A DNA stretch of 64,000 bases, taken from positions 1 to 64,000 of the forward strand of contig PCVP01000028.1 in NCBI GenBank assembly GCA_002787035.1, in the 5' to 3' direction. A model generated the notes under the pieces. The model was not told the DNA's origin and ran no database searches. It saw nothing but the letters and a program-made list of their open reading frames with translations. Below are positions 7,378 through 15,285 of this stretch, piece by piece. Each line of letters starts with the position of its first letter. Position 1 is the first letter of the stretch. This stretch comes from Candidatus Peregrinibacteria bacterium CG11_big_fil_rev_8_21_14_0_20_49_14. GTDB lineage: Bacteria; Patescibacteriota; Gracilibacteria; Peribacterales; Peribacteraceae. Both the position numbers and the translations under genes were made by a program.

Positions 7378-9153
7378 ATGTCATTTCGAGAACTTCGCAG
7401 CTTTACCTGGCAATACACCCTCATCGGAATCATGCTCTCCGCAAGCTGGTTCCTCTCCTCAAAATTCACAGACACAATCAGCAAAAGAATAAGCGGTGTG
7501 AACGAGGGGGCGGAAATGCTGCTGATACTCTTCAGTATTGTCATTGTATTCGTCATAGGATTTATTGTGTACGAACTTGCCAAGCCGACCATTCTCCCCT
7601 CGTTTGTACTTGCAATATTTTTCGGAATCGTCAGCAGAGACATTCTCGCATTACTCGTACAAAACCCGATAAGTCTTGCCACGCTCATTACCATAGGAGC
7701 GGTGCTTATTCTTTTTGAAGGAGGACTGGAAACACCGTTCACCAAATTTAAAACTCTGCTCGGTCCTATTCTTGCGTTAGCAGTGGTAGGAACGCTCATC
7801 AATGCCTTGCTGCTCTCCTTGTTGCTGGATTCCATGTTGCATCGATTCGGGGTGACCATTCCGCTGCTCACCACTGTGTTACTGGGAGCTGCTCTTGCAT
7901 CCACGGACCCTGCCGCCATTATTCCGAGTTTTAAAGGACTGATGTTCAGTCACCCGAGAGTCAAACATATCGCTGTAAGCGAAAGTGCCATCAACGATGT
8001 GATGGGAGCCGTACTTGTAACTATTTTTCTTTCTTTGTTTCTCAACGGTTACACGGCTTTCTCCGTACTCGAAGCGTATAAAATGCTGCTGAGTGTGGAT
8101 GTTCTCATACATATTTTTTCAGTCGTATTTATCGGAACCGTGGTTGGACTGCTGGGATACGGCATTCTTTTATGGTGGAGCAATTGGAAACTGAAAATCC
8201 TCACGGAAGAAGGAAGTGATGCCGCGCTTTTTCTCGGTGTGCCTTTGCTGGTGTACACACTTGCATCTGTCATAGGAGGAAGCGGATTCCTTGCGGTGTT
8301 CGTCTCGAGCCTCATGTTCCATATTCGCTCACACTTCCGACACGTCGAGCACTATTTCAGCCATACGGTGGAAGGATTCATGAAGCCGATGATTTTCATG
8401 TTGCTGGGCGCAATGGTGGAACCGGCCGATCTGCTGGCAGTCGCCCCAGCGGGAATAGCGGTAGGTCTTCTCTTCATGTTTGTTCTGCGACCACTCATCG
8501 TATTCATGACGCTTATTCCTTTCTGCTTTACATCACAGCAAATGACCATGCGAGAAATGTTCTTTCTCTCTTTTGTACGTGAAACGGGTGTGATTCCCGC
8601 CGTGCTGCTTATTACCATCAGCCTCGCGGGACTGCCCGGAAATGAAACCATGATGGCAGTAGGTCTCTGGATTATTCTCCTCACACTTACCATAGAACCG
8701 CCTCTCACTCCGTACGTTGCAAAGAAGTTAGGTATCGCACGCGAGACTCCCCCACTCCCCGAGAGAAAGCATCAGGGACCTGTAGCCGTGCTCTGTTCCA
8801 GAGGATACTCGTTCCCGGAGCGCATGAAGACAGTCGTGCAGTGGGCAAAAGGTCACAGCGTGGAAAACATTATGCTGCTCCACTGTCCCGAGGAGCGCTA
8901 CAGCGAAGAGTTTGTTGCGGGCATTCAGCAAGAGTGCGATGCGCTGTTTCACCGCATAAACGACAAACTCGTCTCGAACGGTGAAAAAGAGCTCAACTTC
9001 GAATTTCTCTGCGGCCCCGGATTACTGCAAGACAACATAGAACGCCTGATAGCCGAAGGAGATGTGTCCATTATCTTCGTCGGCACGAAAATGCTGGATT
9101 ACAGGTTGGAAGACGTAAAAAGGCTGGATGTGCCTTTTTACTTTATACAGTAG
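7378..9153 (+). CDS. Na+(K+)/H+ antiporter, CPA1/NhaP type, with cytoplasmic tail
   Basis: Residues 1 to about 430 form roughly 12-13 membrane segments. Characteristic pieces are ILFEGGLET, LGAALASTDPAAIIPSF (the Asp of the ion site in a TDPAA motif) and SESAINDVMGAVL, all as in the NhaP/KefB-like cation:proton exchangers. The last 150 residues are soluble and end in a VSIIFVGTKMLDYRLEDV segment that resembles a universal-stress-like regulatory fold. It should exchange Na+ or K+ for protons for pH and ion balance. The ATG at 7378 is chosen; a TTG two codons earlier is possible. The 3' end overlaps grpE by 11 nt, tail to tail. Confidence 0.88.
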   Translation: MSFRELRSFTWQYTLIGIMLSASWFLSSKFTDTISKRISGVNEGAEMLLILFSIVIVFVIGFIVYELAKPTILPSFVLAIFFGIVSRDILALLVQNPISLATLITIGAVLILFEGGLETPFTKFKTLLGPILALAVVGTLINALLLSLLLDSMLHRFGVTIPLLTTVLLGAALASTDPAAIIPSFKGLMFSHPRVKHIAVSESAINDVMGAVLVTIFLSLFLNGYTAFSVLEAYKMLLSVDVLIHIFSVVFIGTVVGLLGYGILLWWSNWKLKILTEEGSDAALFLGVPLLVYTLASVIGGSGFLAVFVSSLMFHIRSHFRHVEHYFSHTVEGFMKPMIFMLLGAMVEPADLLAVAPAGIAVGLLFMFVLRPLIVFMTLIPFCFTSQQMTMREMFFLSFVRETGVIPAVLLITISLAGLPGNETMMAVGLWIILLTLTIEPPLTPYVAKKLGIARETPPLPERKHQGPVAVLCSRGYSFPERMKTVVQWAKGHSVENIMLLHCPEERYSEEFVAGIQQECDALFHRINDKLVSNGEKELNFEFLCGPGLLQDNIERLIAEGDVSIIFVGTKMLDYRLEDVKRLDVPFYFIQ

Positions 9154-9682
9154 CGGCCTGCGTACCGTCACCCGAACGCACCTTTGCAGGACGAAGTACT
9201 TTTCCGCCGAGTAAATACCCCTCTTCGAATACGTCGGTGACCACGTCTTTTTCACCCTGCCCTACCTGCAGCACTTCATGCTGCTCGGCATTCACCGGCT
9301 GACCCAAGCATTCGATATGCGTGAGTCCCACATCGGAAAGCTGTTTTAAAAATGCCTGTTCCGTTGCCTGCAGACCCCGCACCCAGTCGTTCCCCTGTAA
9401 ATCTTCCGGTAAGTGTGCGAATGCCCTCCGGAAATTATCTACGGTTGGAAGCAGCTTGAGTACTATTCCTTCCAGTGCGAATGCGCGCATGTCCCGTGCT
9501 TCTTTTTCCATTCTGCTGCGGGCATTCTGCAAATCTGCCTGAGACCTTCCTGCAAGCTCTTTGAGACGTTCGGCTTCCTGTTGCGCTTCCTCCAGATCTC
9601 TCTGAAGATCTGCAAGCACCTGAGTCGTATCGTCTGCATTGCCGGCGGGCGGATCTTGTTTCTTGGATTGGCTCACGTACAC
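9143..9682 (-). CDS. grpE: Nucleotide exchange factor GrpE
   Basis: The 179-residue protein has a long N-terminal coiled coil (LADLQRDLEEAQQEAERLKE), then the dimer helix with KLLPTVDNFRRAF, and the beta domain that contacts DnaK (EVLQVGQGEKDVVTDVFEEGYLLGGKVLRPAKV). It releases ADP from DnaK in the heat-shock chaperone cycle. The start must be GTG 9682 or GTG 9676, since an in-frame stop lies just upstream and the nearby ATG is in another frame. No dnaK, dnaJ or hrcA gene is adjacent, so grpE stands alone here. Confidence 0.95.
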   Translation of the reverse strand: MYVSQSKKQDPPAGNADDTTQVLADLQRDLEEAQQEAERLKELAGRSQADLQNARSRMEKEARDMRAFALEGIVLKLLPTVDNFRRAFAHLPEDLQGNDWVRGLQATEQAFLKQLSDVGLTHIECLGQPVNAEQHEVLQVGQGEKDVVTDVFEEGYLLGGKVLRPAKVRSGDGTQAATV

Positions 9683-9732
9683 ATACTACTGAAACTCGCT
9701 TGTGCGTAAAGTTCCTGCTAGGCTTTCTCGCG

Positions 9733-10737
9733 ATGCCGATACTATTCATCTTATTACTGTTTGCCGTAGGAGTCGCTCTCCTTATAAAAGGAGCCGACTG
9801 GCTTGTGGAAGGAGCGTCTTCTCTGGCTCGCAGATTACATGTTTCCGATCTTGTCATCGGTCTTACCGTAGTCGCTTTCGGTACGTCCGCTCCCGAACTT
9901 CTGGTAAACATTGTTGCAAGCATACAAGGCAGTTCAGATATCGCCATAGGAAACATAGTGGGTAGTAACATCTCCAATACCCTGCTTATTCTTGGTATCA
10001 CAGCAATTATCACTCCTCTTGCGATTCAAAAAAGCACAGTCCTGAAAGAGATACCTTTCAGCCTTCTTGCGGCAGGCACACTCTTCATTATGGCGAATGA
10101 TTCCCTTGTGGACGGTTATCTTATTTCGGAACTCGGACGGGGAGACGGCATAGTATTCTTGGGTTTCTTTGCCATCTTCATGTACTACACATTCGGTATA
10201 CGCAATAACGGATTTAGTGAAGACGGGCATACGAAAGCAGATATGTCCGTATGGAAAGCAATTTGGCTGATATTCATCGGTCTCATAGGACTGAGTGCGG
10301 GAGGAAACTTGGCAGTGCAAACAGCGCAAGATATGGCTCTGACACTCGGAATAAGTGAATCTCTGGTGGGACTGACTGCGGTTGCCGTGGGAACATCTCT
10401 GCCGGAGCTTACCGCATCCGTAATGGCTGCGCTGAAAGGGAAACCGGATATGTCCGTGGGAAACATTGTCGGAAGTAATATTTTCAATATCTTTTGGATT
10501 CTCGGAATCAGCGCGATTATTAAACCACTTCCCTTCAGACAGGAGATGAATGTGGATCTCCTGATGATAGTATTTTCGGCCACTTTACTCTTCTTCATAG
10601 TACATAACGGTGGCTGGCATCGTCGTCTCTTTTTGTGGTGGAGACAGAACAAAGACTATATTCTCACCCGATGGGAAGGAGGGGTACTCGTTACCAGCTA
10701 CATTGCATACATTATTTTTGTGACCTGGAGAGGTTAA
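9733..10737 (+). CDS. Calcium/sodium (cation) antiporter, CaCA family (YrbG-like)
   Basis: The 334-residue protein shows two inverted alpha repeats, the first with GTSAPELLVNIVAS and GNIVGSNISN, the second with VGTSLPELTASVMA and GNIVGSNIFN. These form the cation site of CaCA exchangers. About ten membrane segments are visible. It likely moves Ca2+ out against Na+ or H+. The frame opens at a TTG at 9700, but ATG 9733 gives the usual N-terminus, MPILFILLLFAVGVALL. The gene is divergent from grpE and ends overlapping the next minus-strand gene by 4 nt. Confidence 0.92.
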   Translation: MPILFILLLFAVGVALLIKGADWLVEGASSLARRLHVSDLVIGLTVVAFGTSAPELLVNIVASIQGSSDIAIGNIVGSNISNTLLILGITAIITPLAIQKSTVLKEIPFSLLAAGTLFIMANDSLVDGYLISELGRGDGIVFLGFFAIFMYYTFGIRNNGFSEDGHTKADMSVWKAIWLIFIGLIGLSAGGNLAVQTAQDMALTLGISESLVGLTAVAVGTSLPELTASVMAALKGKPDMSVGNIVGSNIFNIFWILGISAIIKPLPFRQEMNVDLLMIVFSATLLFFIVHNGGWHRRLFLWWRQNKDYILTRWEGGVLVTSYIAYIIFVTWRG

Positions 10738-12152
10738 GATGCCTGACTCTTGGCATCGCAGCGCGCATAGAGCGCCCATCTGTGTCCTTTTTGAGGCAAA
10801 GAGGAATCGAGGCAGTACATGACTCCGTTTGCCGCCAACTGAGGTGTTTGCACTATTGCAAATGCACTCTTGTCTTGCAGGTACCATCGGGGAGGATTTG
10901 CTACAGCCTCCTCACGAGAAACGTACCGAAAATCTTGAGCCAATCTTTTTGAGTAGAAGTACAAAATACTGGAATTGTGCACATCCGATGTACTCCCTAC
11001 AAAAATAGCAGAGTCATTGCTGTGTTCCGCTATATACGAAAGCGTTGGAACATGTCCTCCCGATACGAGAGGCGCATAGGAGGCGATGGTGGCAACATTA
11101 CCCACACAGTACAGTGCAACAAACGCGACCGATGCTACTTTGTAGTGTCCGCCCTTACCGTACATATCCGTTGCGGTTCTGGCATAAAGCACAATAAGAA
11201 AAAAAAGATTCGGCAAAAAATACCGAGGGTACACAAAAGAAGGCTGCAAACAGATGAGAGAGATGATGGGAACTACAAAAAGCATCAGAATAAAAAGTAA
11301 CGCATCATCTTGGGACGCATGCATACGTCTTTCCACGGCCGCTATGATTGCACAAAGAACAATAAAACTCAGTAGCATAGATGCGGCAGTCCCCTCTCTT
11401 GGAAATCCTATGCTTGCTGTGAGAATGGACTGCAGAATGAGATCGAGCGATTTTTTTTCACCTCCCCCTATTTCCATGACGCGAATGTCCGTTACATAGA
11501 GCACAAGAAGCAGAAGTATCGGCAAAAGAAAGCAGTGGAGAAGGTGTATCACCATATCTTTTCGCTCACAGTTTCGACGAAGTACGAAGGCAGACCAGAG
11601 GAAGAAGCCCAGCAGAAAGTGTAAAAATGTCAGATGCCAAAGAAGAGCGATACAGGCACTGAGACCATAGCCTATTGCCAGCAGAAGTCTCGGATGCGCG
11701 AGGTACTCGGAGAGAAAGTAGTAGGAGAGCAATCCGAAGAAGAGCATGGGAGCGTACCCTCTCGCCTGCCAACCGTAGAGAAACAGGAAAAAGGAACATG
11801 TGGTCATAACCGTGAATATCACACCCTCCGTTGTGCTTCTGCGAAACGCATAGATACTTGCCACAATCTGAAGCAGTGCACCGAAGAGAAGAGAAAGACT
11901 GTGGTATGCAATATACGAAGAATCGTAACCAAGAAACCGCAAAAAAATCGTATTGAAGTAGTGACTGTTATCGTGGTGAATCTGCGTGAAAACACCCAAG
12001 GGATGCACAATGCGTTCTGAGAGAATGACAGACAATATTTCGTCGTACCACAGCTCGGATTGCGCAAACCACATGCGGGCAGTGACCGAAAGAAATATCA
12101 GAAGTGCACAGGTCACTATGGCCAGGGTATTCCTTTTGACGTACTCAGGCAT
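10734..12152 (-). CDS. GT39-like membrane glycosyltransferase (dolichyl-P-mannose mannosyltransferase type)
   Basis: A 472-residue multi-pass protein with about 11 hydrophobic segments. The first periplasmic loop carries LWYDEILS, the WxDE signature of the GT-C fold (ArnT/PMT/AglB-like) in which the Asp acts in sugar transfer from a polyprenyl phosphate donor. The C-terminal soluble part ends with a Cys-containing segment. It probably glycosylates a surface protein or lipid. It starts 2 nt after the stop of the upstream lipoprotein gene and should be co-transcribed with it. Confidence 0.8.
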   Translation of the reverse strand: MPEYVKRNTLAIVTCALLIFLSVTARMWFAQSELWYDEILSVILSERIVHPLGVFTQIHHDNSHYFNTIFLRFLGYDSSYIAYHSLSLLFGALLQIVASIYAFRRSTTEGVIFTVMTTCSFFLFLYGWQARGYAPMLFFGLLSYYFLSEYLAHPRLLLAIGYGLSACIALLWHLTFLHFLLGFFLWSAFVLRRNCERKDMVIHLLHCFLLPILLLLVLYVTDIRVMEIGGGEKKSLDLILQSILTASIGFPREGTAASMLLSFIVLCAIIAAVERRMHASQDDALLFILMLFVVPIISLICLQPSFVYPRYFLPNLFFLIVLYARTATDMYGKGGHYKVASVAFVALYCVGNVATIASYAPLVSGGHVPTLSYIAEHSNDSAIFVGSTSDVHNSSILYFYSKRLAQDFRYVSREEAVANPPRWYLQDKSAFAIVQTPQLAANGVMYCLDSSLPQKGHRWALYARCDAKSQAS

Positions 12153-12154
12153 AT

Positions 12155-12745
12155 TTACTCAACAGGAGCCACGCAGGGAACGGCAGGATCTGCAATACAA
12201 TTCTCAGCAGGAGGATCCCCTCTTTCGGGACATGTACGTGAATACAGGCAAGAGTCGTCAGTCAGTTGCTGAATTTGACTCCGTACTTCGTCAGCTGTTG
12301 CGCCGTATGAAAGAAGAATATGGTCGGTGTCTTCGAAAACATAGCCGCCATCCAACGGTCGAATATCTCCGTTTACAGCCATAATCCAGCTGTATTCATC
12401 GGTAGAGCAATAGCTGGAATCCCCACTGAATGTCACGCAATCTTCTCCGATTTCCATACCGACAGATTCCAAAAATTCTTCCAAAGGAAGTCCCGGTTTG
12501 TGCCTGTGAATCACGTTCCCCACTCCATCATGAAGGTGGTAGTACTCGTGTAAATGTACGTGCTCATGGTCGTGGTCATCCTCGTAACCCGACATGTACT
12601 TTGCATCGCTGAAATCTATTTTCTCTCCCAGTATCCATACTGCAAAATCCGCATGCGTGTGATTCGGATCCGGATTCTGAGCTGTCTTGCCCGAACCTGC
12701 GCACGCAGCCAAAAGTAGAGTGGAAAGCAGAAGTAATTTCTTCAT
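12155..12745 (-). CDS. His/Asp-rich lipoprotein, probable metal binding
   Basis: The 196-residue product begins MKKLLLLSTLLLAACAG with lipobox LAAC. The mature part opens with NHTHADFAVWILGEKIDFS, then has a dense cluster DDHDHEHVHLHEYYHLHDG and VIHRHKPGLPLEEFLESVG, and a Cys-rich tail. The combination of HTHADF, HLH and IHxHKPG is seen in many CPR and archaeal extracellular proteins of unknown role. About ten histidines in twenty residues suggest Cu, Zn or Ni binding. A frame ten codons longer exists, but the lipoprotein signal fixes the start at 12745. Confidence 0.8.
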   Translation of the reverse strand: MKKLLLLSTLLLAACAGSGKTAQNPDPNHTHADFAVWILGEKIDFSDAKYMSGYEDDHDHEHVHLHEYYHLHDGVGNVIHRHKPGLPLEEFLESVGMEIGEDCVTFSGDSSYCSTDEYSWIMAVNGDIRPLDGGYVFEDTDHILLSYGATADEVRSQIQQLTDDSCLYSRTCPERGDPPAENCIADPAVPCVAPVE

Positions 12746-12812
12746 ACAAAGAATGTACGACAATACGGGCGTCATATCAAACGACGCCCGTATGCGTATC
12801 TGCGATAAATTA

Positions 12813-13349
12813 TTATTCCTCTATGATTATCATTCCGGTCATATCTTTGTGACCTGATCCGCAAGGAACAGAACAACGAACAGCGAACTCACCTGCTTTG
12901 TCTGTGGGTAAGTCCACAACAACTGTTTCACCTGCAATGACTCCGACATTTATACCGAGATCCGGCACTGCGTAGCCGTGATCTCCGGTTACTCCCGTAA
13001 TGGAAAGCTGCACTTTCTCCCCCTTCTTCACCGTAATGGTGGCGGGAGCAAATGCCCAATCTTCGGCAGTGATTTCAATCACACGTGTAGCCATGACATC
13101 TTCTTCCATCATATCCATGCCCATGTCTTCGTTTTCCATTGCATCGTCTGCTTTCATCATCATTTTCTGCATCATTTCCATATGCTCTTCCGGGGTTTGA
13201 TTGCGCAGTTCTTCGACAGAAATACCCATCATGTCTGCCATGTTAACTTCTTGCGGCGTTGCGTCTTCCGGTGAAGACTCTGACTGTGGCACAGTGGAAC
13301 AAGCGGCAAAAAGAAGTGAAATACTGACTGTGGCTAAAAATCGTTTCAT
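12813..13349 (-). CDS. CuA-like cupredoxin lipoprotein with Met-rich linker
   Basis: A 178-residue lipoprotein (MKRFLATVSISLLFAACST, Cys at about residue 17). After a linker with many Met, Glu and Asp (EEHMEMMQKMMMKADDAM) comes a cupredoxin domain, AEDWAFAPATITVKKGEKV. It has an upstream ligand His in GDHGYAVP and the loop CSVPCGSGHKDM. That loop is Cys-x3-Cys-x3-His-x2-Met, the binuclear CuA pattern of cytochrome oxidase subunit II and nitrous oxide reductase. No oxidase subunit is in the window, so an electron shuttle or copper sensor/binder on the cell surface is more likely than a respiratory subunit. Divergent from the DoxX gene with 45 nt between starts. Confidence 0.85.
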   Translation of the reverse strand: MKRFLATVSISLLFAACSTVPQSESSPEDATPQEVNMADMMGISVEELRNQTPEEHMEMMQKMMMKADDAMENEDMGMDMMEEDVMATRVIEITAEDWAFAPATITVKKGEKVQLSITGVTGDHGYAVPDLGINVGVIAGETVVVDLPTDKAGEFAVRCSVPCGSGHKDMTGMIIIEE

Positions 13350-13394
13350 TTTTAAGTGAAGAGAAAAGAATATATCGCGATAGTACGCTACCAT

Positions 13395-13760
13395 ATGCGC
13401 ATGGAGCAACAACGTATACCTTCGTACATTCTCACGGCAGGATTGGTCGTAGTATTTGCGTACTTCGGACTCGATAAATTCATACATCACCTCAGTTGGG
13501 TGGGCTGGATTCCGTCAATCATGGAAGGATTTTTAGGCCTAAGCAGAGATTCCTGGATTCTATTCGTAGGATTTATGGAAATGACTACAGCCGTACTACT
13601 ACTTGTGCCAAAGAGAACCGTGCGTCTCTTCGGAGCGGCATTGGCATCCGTACAAATGGTGGCCGTACTCAGCCAAACGGGGTGGAATACGGTGGCCGCA
13701 CGAGACCTGTGCGTGCTTGCCTCCGCCTTGGCGCTGTTTTTCTTGGTACGAAGCGAATGA
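13395..13760 (+). CDS. DoxX-like small membrane protein
   Basis: The 121-residue protein has four hydrophobic segments and begins RIPSYILTAGLVVVFAYFGLDKF, a DoxX-type first helix with FGxDKF. It also has the mid-protein GFMEMTTAVLLLVPK pattern. DoxX family proteins are linked to redox and thiol stress at the membrane. Start is ATG 13395 or ATG 13401. It lies head to head with the CuA-like lipoprotein gene, which supports a shared redox or metal role. Confidence 0.7.
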   Translation: MRMEQQRIPSYILTAGLVVVFAYFGLDKFIHHLSWVGWIPSIMEGFLGLSRDSWILFVGFMEMTTAVLLLVPKRTVRLFGAALASVQMVAVLSQTGWNTVAARDLCVLASALALFFLVRSE

Positions 13761-13825
13761 ATTTGGTAGGCTTTGGCTCTGCCGCCACATGGCAGCGGAT
13801 CTTTCTTCAAGCGTCGGTACATACC

Positions 13826-13880
13826 ATGCCACGGTAGCTCAGTTGGCCCAGTCCCACGAAAGCGGGACGTTATAAAAAAG
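13826..13880 (+). pseudogene. Degenerate copy of the tRNA(CAU) 5' half
   Basis: Bases 13826-13847 (CATGCCACGGTAGCTCAGTTGG) repeat exactly the start of the tRNA at 13927-13948, then the match breaks. A short GCGGGAC stretch later matches the anticodon stem again, but the CTCATAA loop and the T arm are gone. Within it GTCCC-A-C-GAAA-G-C-GGGAC (13851-13868) forms a hairpin with a GNRA-type loop. The copy lies 101 nt upstream of the intact gene. Confidence 0.7.
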
Positions 13881-13928
13881 TCGTGCGCTCGGTTGGACAC
13901 CAGATCTTTCTCTATATCATAGGTTCAT

Positions 13929-14005
13929 GCCACGGTAGCTCAGTTGGTTAGAGCGCGGGACTCATAAGCCCGAGGTCGACAGTTCAATTCTGTCCCGTGG
14001 CACCA
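13929..14005 (+). tRNA. tRNA with CAU anticodon (elongator Met or Ile2)
   Basis: Acceptor GCCACGG pairs with CCGTGGC, followed by A and encoded CCA (14003-14005). The D arm is GCTC-AGTTGGTTA-GAGC. The anticodon loop is CTCATAA on stem CGGGA/GCCCG, with one A-G mismatch at the loop-closing pair. The first pair is G-C, not the C-A mismatch of initiators, so it is an elongator Met or a lysidine-modified Ile tRNA. Confidence 0.93.
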
Positions 14006-14086
14006 TTCGACTCGGCTCTCTGGGGCCTCGCTCATGGTCCTCGTCCGCCTCCGGCGGACTCGGGCCACTTATTTGCCGAGTCGAAT
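14005..14086. repeat. Large inverted repeat directly after the tRNA(CAU)
   Basis: ATTCGACTCGGC (14005-14016) and GCCGAGTCGAAT (14075-14086) are perfect 12-bp complements. Between them GTCCGCC-TCC-GGCGGAC (14043-14059) forms a 7-bp hairpin. The outer arm overlaps the last base of the tRNA CCA. There is no T-run, so it is not a typical terminator. It may be a structured 3' trailer or an end of an inserted element. The rest of 14087-14167 shows no gene. Confidence 0.65.
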
Positions 14087-14167
14087 GACCCTGAGTGAAC
14101 GCCGCAGAGCGTTCCACACATGCTCAATCTCTTTCGATTGGAGGATGATACCGAGCTTCAGAGTCGA

Positions 14168-14578
14168 TCAGAGGTCTTTCTTGCGCTCCTCGAACTCTGC
14201 CTTGTTGATCTCCCCCTTGGCATAACGCTCCTTGAGGATGTCGAGCGGAGTCTGCCCGCCGTTCGTTCCAGAGGAACGGGAAATCCAACGGACGAGCGCG
14301 ACGATTCCCGCGATGATTAGCACCCACCACAGAATCATAAAGATCATGCCGAAGGGTGCGAAGCTGTTGAATCCGTATCCCATCATGGACGACATCGTAT
14401 CAGGAGCAGCGCCGTTTGACCAGCCGCCCATCATCTGGGAAGCGTTGTTCCAGCTCCCGCCCATCATGCCATTGCCCATCATCATGCCCATCATAGGCAT
14501 CATCATCCCAGCGTTCCCCATAGGGAGCGTCCCATCTCCGACGCACCCGCTCATGCGTTTGCCCATCACGACGTGCAT
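14168..14578 (-). CDS. Met-rich SHOCT-domain membrane protein
   Basis: About 136 residues. The N-terminal half is extremely rich in Met and Gly (AGMMMPMMGMMMGNGMMGG), followed by one membrane helix (GMIFMILWWVLIIAGIVALV) and a C-terminal SHOCT motif (TPLDILKERYAKGEINKAEFEERKKDL, split here as TPLDILKERYAKGE and INKAEFEERK). Met-rich SHOCT proteins often sit in copper-response loci. Start may be ATG 14578 or 14566; the longer frame to 14722 is antisense to the symporter remnant. It looks more GC-rich than neighbours, which suggests transfer. Confidence 0.7.
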   Translation of the reverse strand: MHVVMGKRMSGCVGDGTLPMGNAGMMMPMMGMMMGNGMMGGSWNNASQMMGGWSNGAAPDTMSSMMGYGFNSFAPFGMIFMILWWVLIIAGIVALVRWISRSSGTNGGQTPLDILKERYAKGEINKAEFEERKKDL

Positions 14579-15184
14579 CTGTTCTTCGCCCCTTCCTCGC
14601 CCATCTACACTGCTCTCATTCTCCCCCTGCTGGCACTCGTGATAAGCGTCATTGGACTGGTTACCAAGCAGCTGTTTCCGGGTATTTTGCCTGAGCATGC
14701 TCTCGTAACAGGCTTCTCTCAACTGCTACCGCCGGGAGTCAACGAGTTGGGAATGGTTCTCCTCTATGCAGTGTGCCTTTCGTCATCCGACACGGTCACG
14801 TTCGTCGTATCTTCTATTTTGACTCGTGACCTTCAAAACTACACCAAACGGTTCAATGCAAGCTCAATGCGACGGATGACCCGTTTCTTCATCGTGTTGT
14901 TTATTCTCCTCGCAGTAATCATCGGCATTGCGTACCAAGACATCATCACGCTCGGCTTCTCTCTTGCAAGCATGAGCCTTGCTCTATTTCCATCAACGTT
15001 CGGCTCTCTCTATTGGAAGTTAAACGATCGTGCGGTTGCATGGAGCATTGGGATCGCGGCACTGAGTGTACTGGGTTTGCTGCTAACGAATACTCTTACT
15101 CCCGAAACAGCCATTATTTCTCTGCCGGTATCTTTCATTTCGTTACTGATTCTACAAAGGTTTTTCCGGCAAAGATGCCACTGA
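14573..15184 (+). pseudogene. C-terminal fragment of a sodium:solute symporter
   Basis: The 203-codon frame contains only the last six or so membrane segments of an SSS transporter: SPIYTALILPLLALV, then GMVLLYAVCLSSSDTVTFVVSSILTRDLQNY (family helix-8 region), then LGFSLASMSLALFPSTFGSLYW. The N-terminal half and its Na+ site are absent. The sequence at its left end belongs to the start of the oppositely oriented SHOCT gene, so the break lies near 14580-14600. It is probably a remnant left after insertion or deletion. The intact SSS gene at 3.1-4.4 kb is a different, diverged sequence. Confidence 0.78.
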
Positions 15185-15285
15185 AAATCGACGTCACTCG
15201 ACAGACATACGATGCACCAATTTTTACCTTTGGGATTCAAAACGTTCCCATGGCACATATGCACTCCATCTCTTACAATACGAGT

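Noticed and set aside
9435-10013. Minus-strand frame of 192 codons across the grpE and antiporter starts
   Set aside because: It runs through two well-supported genes and has no recognisable features of its own.
14232-14642. Plus-strand frame of 136 codons over the SHOCT gene
   Set aside because: It is a Pro/Ile-rich shadow of the Met-rich SHOCT gene on the other strand.
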